In this document: positions 29,241 through 35,539 of the stretch, in pieces
Numbering within the stretch: the first letter of the stretch is position 1
Layout: every line of letters starts with the position of its first letter
From: Planctomycetota bacterium
Lineage (GTDB): Bacteria; Planctomycetota; UBA1135; GCA-002686595
Length of the DNA: 64,000 nt
Assembly (NCBI GenBank): GCA_020638835.1
Contig: JACKHV010000003.1
Span: forward strand, 248,001-312,000
Reading direction: 5' to 3'
Translations under genes and position numbers: made by a program
Notes under the pieces: generated by a model
What the model was told of the DNA's origin: nothing
Databases searched by the model: none
What the model saw: the letters and a program-made list of their open reading frames with translations, nothing else

Positions 29241-29623
29241 CGGGAACTGACTGGGTTGCGTGTTGGTGTCGAGCTCGGGCCGGACGCAAGCCCTGTTTCT
29301 CAAAGGTGTTGCGAGAGACGTCGAGAGGCGGAGGCCCCACGCACGCGCGGGCCGGGCCGGCACGGGCCGCCGGGGCGCCCGCGACCCCCCGCGAGGGGGC
29401 TCGCTGCAGGCCCCGGAGGAAGTGGAACCACACCGAACCCAGTCAGTCCTCTTTTTGCCAGAATGATTCGTCCACGGGACCAGGCTGCTCCGTAGCCTGG
29501 GCCTCACCCCCGAGGCGGATTCGACCGCCCAGGGACCGCCGGTTCGCCGGCGGTATTCGTAGCTACGAACCCAAGCGAGGGGTCCCGGCCGGGCCGGCCT
29601 CGCACGAGAAGAAAGATCCATAC
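29241..29623. promoter_or_regulatory. 383-bp intergenic leader with two palindromes before a Cys-rich lipoprotein gene
   Basis: No gene is evident in this divergent intergenic region. ACCGCCGG-TTCG-CCGGCGGT (29535-29554) is a perfect eight-pair stem with a UUCG-type loop. It is followed by the 14-bp palindrome TTCGTAGCTACGAA (29556-29569). Both lie 55-90 bases before the ATG at 29624, so they would fall in its leader or at its promoter. A T-rich patch (CCTCTTTTTGCC, near 29450) could be part of a promoter. Confidence 0.45.
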
Positions 29624-29863
29624 ATGAAGAACCTCCTCCTCGGCTTCGCCGTGTGCACCGTCGCTTTCGCCTGCAAGTCCAACGACAAGGCCGAAGTCAC
29701 CAGCCCCGAGGGCGCCTCGGCTCCCGATGTCTCCTGCTGCGACAGCGCCAAGTCCGACTGCGGCAGCAGCTGCGACAGCGCCGCGAAGGCCGACTGCAGC
29801 ACCAAGAGCGAGTGCTCGGGCGCGAAAGTCTGCCCCGTGACCGGCAAGGTCATCGAGAACTAG
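29624..29863 (+). CDS. Small cysteine-rich lipoprotein
   Basis: 79 residues. The N-terminus (MKNLLLGFAVCTVAFACKS) is a lipoprotein signal with the lipidated cysteine at about residue 17. The mature part holds seven further cysteines in a low-complexity Ser/Asp/Lys/Ala background (SCCDSAKSDCGSSCDSAA and so on), then ends with KVCPVTGKVIEN. Such spacing suits metal binding or disulfides, but I do not recognise a family. Initiation is helped by GAAAG about ten bases upstream. A strong hairpin follows it, so it is probably transcribed alone. Confidence 0.75.
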   Translation: MKNLLLGFAVCTVAFACKSNDKAEVTSPEGASAPDVSCCDSAKSDCGSSCDSAAKADCSTKSECSGAKVCPVTGKVIEN

Positions 29864-29885
29864 TTCGACGCACGCAAGTGCACAT

Positions 29886-29921
29886 GAGAAGAGCGGCGAG
29901 CTTCGGCTCGCCGCTCTTCTC
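29886..29921 (+). terminator. Strong TTCG stem-loop after the Cys-rich lipoprotein gene
   Basis: A perfect 16-base-pair stem (GAGAAGAGCGGCGAGC and its complement) closes on a TTCG tetraloop. It starts 23 bases after the lipoprotein stop. The convergent FKBP lipoprotein gene ends 37 bases further on, so it can serve both genes. Confidence 0.85.
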
Positions 29922-29957
29922 GTCGTTCGGGAGGAGTCGCGCCTTCGCCCGCGCCGC

Positions 29958-30401
29958 TCACTCTCCGTCGGTCGACGAGCGACGGATCGAAAGCAGCTCG
30001 ATCTCGAAGGAGAGCGGCGAGTCCGGGGGCACGAGGCCGGGGACGCCGGCTTCGCCGTAGGCCAGCGCGGGCGGAACGGTCAGGCGTCGCTTGCCGCCGG
30101 CGCTCATGCCGACGAGCGCTTCGTTCCAGCCTTCGATCGGCGCCTCGCCGAGCACGAAGCGGATCGGGATGCCGCGGTCGACGCTCGAGTCGACGAGCTG
30201 CCCGTCTTCGAGCCAGGCCTGGTAGTGCACCTCGAGCTCGTCCCCCGTGGCGGCGGGTTCTCCGACGCCGGTCTGCGTGTCCTCGTAGAAGACGCCCGAG
30301 GCGAGCTCGATCACTTGGTGCTCGACGTCGATCGGACGCGTGAAGTTGAGTGCGCAGCCCGGGAGGGTCAGGCAGGCGACGAGCAGGAGCAGTGTGCGCA
30401 T
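29958..30401 (-). CDS. FKBP-type peptidyl-prolyl isomerase lipoprotein
   Basis: 147 residues. The signal MRTLLLLVACLTLPGCALN ends in a lipobox cysteine, so the protein is membrane-anchored outside the cytoplasm. The rest is one FKBP domain: GDELEVHYQAWLEDGQLVDSS, GWNEALVGMSAGGKRRLTVP, LAYGEAGVPGLVPPDSPLSFEIELL. It probably helps exported proteins fold. It is the last gene of a four-gene operon and starts five bases after the Pta stop, which is an unusual partner for a metabolic operon. Confidence 0.88.
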   Translation of the reverse strand: MRTLLLLVACLTLPGCALNFTRPIDVEHQVIELASGVFYEDTQTGVGEPAATGDELEVHYQAWLEDGQLVDSSVDRGIPIRFVLGEAPIEGWNEALVGMSAGGKRRLTVPPALAYGEAGVPGLVPPDSPLSFEIELLSIRRSSTDGE

Positions 30402-30406
30402 GTGAA

Positions 30407-31357
30407 TCAGACCGAGAGGACCGCGGCGATGCAGGCGACGTGCAGGATGTCGTCCGCGGTGCAGCCGCGCGAGAGATCCATGTACGGCTTCGCGAGCCCC
30501 TGCACCAGCGGCCCGAGGGCGCGGGCGTTCGCCAGGCGCTGCGTCAGCTTGTAGGCGATGTTGCCCGAGTCGAGGTCGGGGAAGATCAACACGTTCGCGC
30601 GCCCGCCGAGCGGGGAGCGCGGTGCTTTCTTCGCCGCGACCTCGGGGACGATCGCGGCGTCGACCTGCAGCTCCCCGTCGCAGCAGAGCGAGGGCGCGCG
30701 TTCGCGCAAGAGTTCGGTCGCGAGGCGCATCTTGTCGACGCGTGGGTGGTCCGCCGAGCCCTTCGTGGAGAAGGAGAGCATCGCGACCTTCGGCGCTTCG
30801 CCCGCGAGGCGTCGGTGCGTCTCGGCAGAGGCGAGCGCGATGTCGACGAGCTGTTCGGCCGTGGGGTCGGGCACGACGCCGCAGTCGGCGTAGGTGTAGA
30901 CGGCGTCGGAGAGCTCCATGAGGAAGCACGACGACACCGTCTTGATGCCCTTCGCGGTCCCGATGACGTGGATGCCAGCGCGCAGCACGGAGGCCGTCGT
31001 CGCCTCGGATCCCGCGACCGCGCCGTGGCAGTCGCCCGACGCGAGCAGGAAGGCGCCGAAGAAGAGCGGGTCGAGCACGTGCTCGCGCGCTTTCTCGAGC
31101 GTCATGCCCTTCGCCTTACGGCGCTCGAAGAGCTCGTTCGCGAAGCGCTCCGTGCGCTTGTCCTGTGAGGGGCGCACGACCTCGACGCCGACGGGAGCTT
31201 CTCCCATGCGCCCGCCGTCGACGAGCACTGGCCGGCAGAGGCCTTCGGAAGCGAGCTTCGCCGCGGCTTGCCGCACGCGCGGGTCCTGCGCTTCCGGGAA
31301 GACGATGCGGCGGTCCGCGCGCCGGGCCTTCTCCTTGATCTCGAACGCGACGTCCAT
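30407..31357 (-). CDS. Phosphate acetyl/butyryltransferase (short Pta type)
   Basis: 316 residues, the size of the catalytic domain of phosphotransacetylases. Family motifs are RRIVFPEAQDPRV near the start, GSEATTASVLRAGIHVIG (about residue 120), AMLSFSTKGSADHPRVDKM (about 195) and NVLIFPDLDSGNIAYK (about 260). The reaction interconverts acyl-CoA and acyl phosphate; acetyl versus butyryl preference cannot be read off. No acetate or butyrate kinase is adjacent. The ATG at 31357 follows the upstream stop by four bases; a GTG at 31369 would overlap it. It is in an operon with AtuA-like genes, which suggests work on a CoA ester made in that pathway. Confidence 0.88.
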   Translation of the reverse strand: MDVAFEIKEKARRADRRIVFPEAQDPRVRQAAAKLASEGLCRPVLVDGGRMGEAPVGVEVVRPSQDKRTERFANELFERRKAKGMTLEKAREHVLDPLFFGAFLLASGDCHGAVAGSEATTASVLRAGIHVIGTAKGIKTVSSCFLMELSDAVYTYADCGVVPDPTAEQLVDIALASAETHRRLAGEAPKVAMLSFSTKGSADHPRVDKMRLATELLRERAPSLCCDGELQVDAAIVPEVAAKKAPRSPLGGRANVLIFPDLDSGNIAYKLTQRLANARALGPLVQGLAKPYMDLSRGCTADDILHVACIAAVLSV

Positions 31358-31361
31358 GCGC

Positions 31362-31709
31362 TCAGGCACCTTTCACGGAGCGCAGCACCGAGTCGGGAAT
31401 GTCGAGTTCGAGCTTGAGCACGGCGAGACCGTGTGTCTTGCCTTGCGCGTCGGTCTTCAGCGACGCGCTGCCGCCGCCGCCCAGGCTGTCCTCGAGCAGG
31501 AAGTTGAGCACGCGCATGTTGTCGGCCTCGTAGCGCTTCACGCCGCCCTTGTTGATCGCGCGCATGTGTTCGCGCACGACGTCGGCGGTCAGCTGTTGCT
31601 TGAGGAAGGCGTACGCTTCGTCCGAGCGTGCGAGGATGCCGACGTTCGAGCCTTCGCCCTTGTCGCCCGAGCGCGCCGCGGCGATCGCCGCAATGCTGGT
31701 CTTGGTCAT
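31362..31709 (-). CDS. AtuA C-terminal-like small protein
   Basis: 115 residues. The pattern IAAARSGDKGEGSNVGILARS at the start and MRVLNFLLEDSLGGGGSASLKTD in the middle match the small domain found at the C-terminus of, or beside, DUF1446/AtuA proteins. In many bacteria the two are fused; here they are separate genes 17 bases apart. The function of the domain is not established beyond its link to acyclic-terpene and branched acyl-CoA breakdown clusters. Confidence 0.8.
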   Translation of the reverse strand: MTKTSIAAIAAARSGDKGEGSNVGILARSDEAYAFLKQQLTADVVREHMRAINKGGVKRYEADNMRVLNFLLEDSLGGGGSASLKTDAQGKTHGLAVLKLELDIPDSVLRSVKGA

Positions 31710-31726
31710 GGCTGCGAGTTCGCGGT

Positions 31727-33109
31727 CTAGGAGGTGAAGACGGTGACGCGCGGGTGCACGAGTTCCTTCGAGAGCAGAGCGGGCCAGTAGCCGATGATCT
31801 CCGTCGCCTTGGGACGACCGCCGGCGAAACCGGTCACGCCGGGCGGGCCGGAAGTGACGAGCGGCACGAGTTCGGGTCCGAAGCGGTTCACCTTGTCGCG
31901 GTCGGGGCCCTTGACGCCCATGCGCAGCACGACCTCGGACGGTTCGTTCGCGGCATTCCCGTCGATGCCCGCGTGACAGACGTTCGCGCCGACGAACTCG
32001 ACCATGCGCTCGTCGTCCGCGTACTCGTAGCCGTCGAACGCGAGGCGGTCCCAGACGATCTGCGCGCAGAGCTTCGCCTTCTCGAGCGCGTCGGGACCCG
32101 AGATCGTCAACTGGCCCGTGGCCTTCCAACCGTCCTCGTAGCTCATCGAGACCTTATAGGTCGGCGTCGGCGGTCCGCCCTTCACGCCGGAGACGCGCAC
32201 GCGGTCGGGACCTTCCTGTTCGAGCGTGAAGCTCGTGAAGTCCGCGACGCCGTCGGGCGTGATGTAGTTCTGCGGGTCGCCCATCTCGTACGCGAGCTGG
32301 TGGGTGACCGAGGCGACGGTGACCATGCCGCCCGTGCCCGCGTGCTTCGTGACGACGAACGTCCCGTCGGCCTGCGCCTCGATGATCGGGTAGCCGATGC
32401 GCGCCATGTCCTTCACGTTGCGCCAGTCGGTGTAGTTGCCGCCGGTGCACTGCGCGCCGCACTCGACGATGTGGCCGGCGACGGTCCCGGCGGCGAGCTC
32501 GTCGTAGTCCGTCGGCTTCCAGCCGAACTCATGGATCAGCGGGCCGATCACGAGCCCCGGGTCGGTGCCGCGCCCCGTGATCACGATCTGCGCGCCCTGG
32601 TCGAGTGCTTCCGCGATGGGGAAGGCGCCGAGGTAGACGTTCGCGCTGGTGACGCGGTCCCGCACGGTGGAGAGCGGCTCGCCCGTGTCCATGTTGCGGA
32701 ACTCCTGTCCCTGCGCCATCAGGTCGTCGAGGTCGCCGAGGATGTCGTCGCCCTCCACGACCGCGACCTTGATGCCCGAGTAGCCGTGCTTCGCGATCAC
32801 GGCGAGCACCGCGTCCTTGCAGGCGTGCGGATTCACCCCGCCGGCGTTCGCGATGACCTTGATGTCCTTCTCGACGAGCTGCGGCAGCACGCGGTCGATC
32901 AAGGTCACGAAGTCCGTCGCGTAGCCCGTCTCCGGCCGACGCGACTTGAGCTTCTGCATGATGCTCATCGTCACCTCGGCGAGGTAGTCGAGGGTCAGGT
33001 AGTCGAGCGGGCCTTCGTTCACCAGGCGCACGGGGCCCAGGATCGAGTCGCCCCAGAAGCCCTGGCCGTTGGCGATCAGGACTTTGTCTTTGGCGGTCTT
33101 GGCGGACAT
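31727..33109 (-). CDS. AtuA/DUF1446 family protein
   Basis: 460 residues without a signal peptide. The N-terminus KVLIANGQGFWGDSILGP, IKVIANAGGVNPHACKDAV (about residue 84) and VVITGRGTDPGLVIGPLIHEFGW-type segments are typical of DUF1446. AtuA of the citronellol/geraniol degradation pathway belongs to this family, but its reaction is unclear. It is the first gene of an operon with the AtuA C-terminal-like protein, a phosphotransacylase and an FKBP lipoprotein. No acyl-CoA carboxylase or dehydrogenase, as would accompany a true terpene or leucine pathway, is in view. Confidence 0.85.
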   Translation of the reverse strand: MSAKTAKDKVLIANGQGFWGDSILGPVRLVNEGPLDYLTLDYLAEVTMSIMQKLKSRRPETGYATDFVTLIDRVLPQLVEKDIKVIANAGGVNPHACKDAVLAVIAKHGYSGIKVAVVEGDDILGDLDDLMAQGQEFRNMDTGEPLSTVRDRVTSANVYLGAFPIAEALDQGAQIVITGRGTDPGLVIGPLIHEFGWKPTDYDELAAGTVAGHIVECGAQCTGGNYTDWRNVKDMARIGYPIIEAQADGTFVVTKHAGTGGMVTVASVTHQLAYEMGDPQNYITPDGVADFTSFTLEQEGPDRVRVSGVKGGPPTPTYKVSMSYEDGWKATGQLTISGPDALEKAKLCAQIVWDRLAFDGYEYADDERMVEFVGANVCHAGIDGNAANEPSEVVLRMGVKGPDRDKVNRFGPELVPLVTSGPPGVTGFAGGRPKATEIIGYWPALLSKELVHPRVTVFTS

Positions 33110-33195
33110 GGGTTCGTTCGGGTCGCGACGAGTCGGCGGGCGAACATTCTAAGCGTGACCTCCGCCGGAGCCAGCCGCGCGTAGAATCCTCGGCC

Positions 33196-33783
33196 GTGGA
33201 CGAACCCCTCGTGCTGATCACCGGCTTCGGAGCCTTCCTCGACGTGGACCGGAACCCGTCCGGGCTCGCGGCGCTGGCGCTCGAGGCGGACCCGCCGCCC
33301 GGCTTGCGGGTGGTGGGACGCGAGCTGCCGGTCGAGCTGGAGCGCGCCGGGGCGGCGCTGGAGGCGGCGGTCGCCGACTGTCCGCGCCCGCCGAGCTGGC
33401 TGCTGTCGCTCGGGGTCCACCGCGGGGACTGGTTCCGACCCGAGGGCCTCGCGCGCGCGCGCCTCGCCTCGGCCAAGCCCGATAACGCGGGCCGCTACGC
33501 GGCGGACCTGCCGCCGCTCGGGGACCGTGACCTCGTGCCCCGCGTGGACCCGGCGCGGGTCGCAGAGATCCTGCTCGAGTGCGGCGCGCGGGAGGCGCGT
33601 CCGTCGCGCGACGCCGGGGGCTACGTCTGCGAGCGCACCTTCTACGCGAACCTCGTGGCCGCGGATCGCGGGGGAGTGCCGGGGATCTTCCTGCACGTCC
33701 CGCATCTCGAGCACGTCTCGCTCGAACAACAGGTCGCGGTGCTCCGCCGGGCCCTCCCGCGCTTCGTCGCGACCTGGCGCTGA
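33196..33783 (+). CDS. Pyroglutamyl-peptidase I (C15) family protein
   Basis: A GTG start gives 195 residues. ITGFGAFLDVDRNPSG at the N-terminus, LSLGVHRGDWFRPE (about residue 71), the nucleophile-containing SRDAGGYVCERTFYAN (cysteine about residue 146) and LHVPHLEHVS (histidine about 168) match the Cys-His peptidase family that removes N-terminal pyroglutamate. The family's usual Asn after the active-site cysteine is Glu here (CE, not CN), so the specificity may differ. It precedes the ArsC-like selenoprotein gene by 67 bases on the same strand. Confidence 0.82.
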   Translation: MDEPLVLITGFGAFLDVDRNPSGLAALALEADPPPGLRVVGRELPVELERAGAALEAAVADCPRPPSWLLSLGVHRGDWFRPEGLARARLASAKPDNAGRYAADLPPLGDRDLVPRVDPARVAEILLECGAREARPSRDAGGYVCERTFYANLVAADRGGVPGIFLHVPHLEHVSLEQQVAVLRRALPRFVATWR

Positions 33784-33850
33784 ACCGCGCGGCACGCCGA
33801 GCTAGACTGCTCGGCTCGCAACCGATCCACGCATCCGAGGAGCAAGAGCC

Positions 33851-34204
33851 ATGGGCAAGCGCATCGACTGGTACTACCACCGCAAGGGCTGAACGAGCTG
33901 CACGCGTTCCGACTCCTACTTCGGGAGTCGAGACGTCACCGTCCGTGAGACGGTGGACGCGCGCAAGGATCGCTACGGCGCGAAGGACCTCGACCGGCTG
34001 TTCGCGGGCTCGAACAAGCTGATCGCCGTGCGCGGCAAGAAGGCGCAGAGCTTCGACCTGAAGAAGGGCGGCTACGACCGGGCCGAGCTCGAGAAGTCCG
34101 TGCTCGGCCCGACGGGCAACCTGCGTGCGCCGGCGATGCGCATGGGCAAGAACTGGCTCGTCGGATTCGGCGAAGAGACCTACGACGAGGTCTTCGGGAA
34201 GTAG
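33851..34204 (+). CDS. ArsC/Spx-like selenoprotein with in-frame UGA (Sec14)
   Basis: The ATG at 33851, preceded by GAGGAG, opens 13 codons (MGKRIDWYYHRKG). A TGA at 33890-33892 follows, and the same frame then runs to the TAG at 34202-34204. Read as selenocysteine, the product is 117 residues with the motif GUTSCTRSD, that is UxxC where ArsC/Spx thioredoxin-fold proteins have CxxC. The downstream part (RETVDARKDRYGAKDLDRL, NLRAPAMRMGKNWLVGF) matches the ArsC-family pattern. The seven-pair stem CGACTCC/GGAGTCG (33910-33930) places its loop 24 bases after the TGA, within bacterial SECIS range, although the loop lacks a G at its first two positions. A TGC-to-TGA error is the alternative. It is likely a redox enzyme. 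Confidence 0.8.
33910..33930 (+). promoter_or_regulatory. Candidate SECIS hairpin of the ArsC-like selenoprotein
   Basis: A perfect seven-base-pair stem with loop TACTTCG begins 17 bases after the TGA. Weaker pairing, including G-T pairs, extends the stem at its base. Position fits a bacterial SECIS. The loop has its only G at the end and not at the start, so the match is partial. Confidence 0.5.
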
Positions 34205-34210
34205 CGCGCG

Positions 34211-34319
34211 CCGAAGTAGGAATCACCGTGCCGTAGTCGTTCGTTCCCCGATCGCTTGCCAGCTCAGCCGGCGGGCGATCGGGGAAGAAACGACTACGGC
34301 TCGGTGTTTCCTACTTCGG
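34211..34319. repeat. Long imperfect inverted repeat (~50-bp arms) between convergent genes
   Basis: The left arm from 34211 and the right arm ending at 34319 are complementary at about 44 of 50 positions, around a short loop. It starts six bases after the selenoprotein stop and ends 47 bases before the stop of the convergent secreted-protein gene. It is a likely two-way terminator but, like the hairpin at 3377-3480, far longer than needed. The outer sequence (CCGAAGTAGGAA) differs from that element. Confidence 0.8.
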
Positions 34320-34366
34320 CCTCCCCGCGAGGAAGAGTGGGAGCGCGACGGCTTCCGCTGGAATGA

Positions 34367-35398
34367 CTACTTCTTCTTCCCGCCGCTCGCCTGCCAGACG
34401 ATCGAGAGGCCGTTCGAGAAGTTCGAGCCGGTTCCGCAGGGGCTCACGCCGCCGGGGTCGCGGTACCACTGCTGGTAGTAGCGCGTGATGCCCGGCAGGA
34501 CGTTCCCGTTCGTCACGATCGAGCTCGTCGTGGAACCGGATCCCGCCCCGTTCAGCGGAACGACCTCGACGCGCTCCGTCGGGTTGCCCATGCAGAGGAT
34601 GCCGTCCTTGAACGGCGTCTGCGTCTGCACGCTTCCCTGCACGAGCAGGCTGGGTTGGTTCGGGCGGCCCTGCGAGAGGTGGAACACGAGGTCGTCGTTC
34701 GCGACGATCGAGCTCCCCGTCGCGGTCAGGATCGCGCCGTAGCCGAGCGAACTCTTGCATCCCTCACCGGCGCCGATGGTCGACTCGTTCCCGCACGGGC
34801 ATGGTCCCGCGCTGCCGTCGCCGTAGCAGAAGGCGAACATGATCAGCGGCTGCGTGATCTCGATCGCGTCGACCTCCATCCCGAGGAATCCCCCTGGGCC
34901 GGTGACGTGGAAGTCCGTGACCAGCTGGTTGCTGAAGACGTCGTGGTAACCGAGCAGCGACGTGATGTCGTGGGAGCCGAAGAGCGCGCTCTGCGCGTCG
35001 ACGTCGCAGCTCAGGAAGTCGCCGTTGGTGAGCGCGCCGCCGAGGTAGAAATAGTCGTCCGGGAAGTCGTTGCCGATGGTCAGCACCTCCGCGCCGCTGA
35101 AGGTGCCCGCGACCGGTCCGCCGATGTCCATGCTGACGGACGCGAGGTCGACGTCGTAGTCGTACTCGGAGCCGACCACCGTCTCCGTGCCGGGCAGGTT
35201 CACGTCGAAGCTGAGCACGGCACCGCTGCCGAAGGAAGCGCCGGCGAAGGGGCCGAAGCTGTACGCGTCGTTGCTGACCCAGCCGTAGACCGTGACGGTG
35301 ACGTCTCCGGCCGCGGCGCTACCCGCCAGGCCGAACAGGGAAGTCGCGCTGAGCGCGAGGAGTCGCGTGAGGCTCTGGAGCCGCGGGGAGTGCGTCAT
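34367..35398 (-). CDS. Secreted protein of unknown function with the recurrent C-terminal domain
   Basis: 343 residues with a signal peptide (LLALSATSLFGLAGSAAAG). The N-terminal about 190 residues are beta-rich with no recognised motif (it resembles PEP-CTERM-style extracellular proteins in composition but lacks a PEP anchor). From about residue 190, FCYGDGSAGPCPCGNES begins a cysteine-containing domain that ends in RYYQQWYRDPGG and NFSNGLSIVW, then a lysine tail. This C-terminal domain recurs in other exported proteins of the window. There is no transmembrane anchor. The role is unknown; a cell-surface or secretion tag is plausible for the shared tail. Confidence 0.8.
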   Translation of the reverse strand: MTHSPRLQSLTRLLALSATSLFGLAGSAAAGDVTVTVYGWVSNDAYSFGPFAGASFGSGAVLSFDVNLPGTETVVGSEYDYDVDLASVSMDIGGPVAGTFSGAEVLTIGNDFPDDYFYLGGALTNGDFLSCDVDAQSALFGSHDITSLLGYHDVFSNQLVTDFHVTGPGGFLGMEVDAIEITQPLIMFAFCYGDGSAGPCPCGNESTIGAGEGCKSSLGYGAILTATGSSIVANDDLVFHLSQGRPNQPSLLVQGSVQTQTPFKDGILCMGNPTERVEVVPLNGAGSGSTTSSIVTNGNVLPGITRYYQQWYRDPGGVSPCGTGSNFSNGLSIVWQASGGKKK

Positions 35399-35539
35399 GG
35401 GAGTCGGTTCCTGCTGAGCGGTGGTTCGCAGCGGGCCTGGGTGCCCGATGCGGGTCCATGCTAAACGACATTCGCCGAACCGGCAGCCAGACTGGACCGG
35501 CCCCGTGGGCTCCCGCGCCTCCATCGCTCGGGCCGGACT

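Noticed and set aside
33885..33895. Simple nonsense mutation or sequencing error in the ArsC-like gene
   Set aside because: The stop is exactly at the redox Cys position, is followed by a SECIS-distance hairpin, and a second Sec-like gene with the same features lies in the window.
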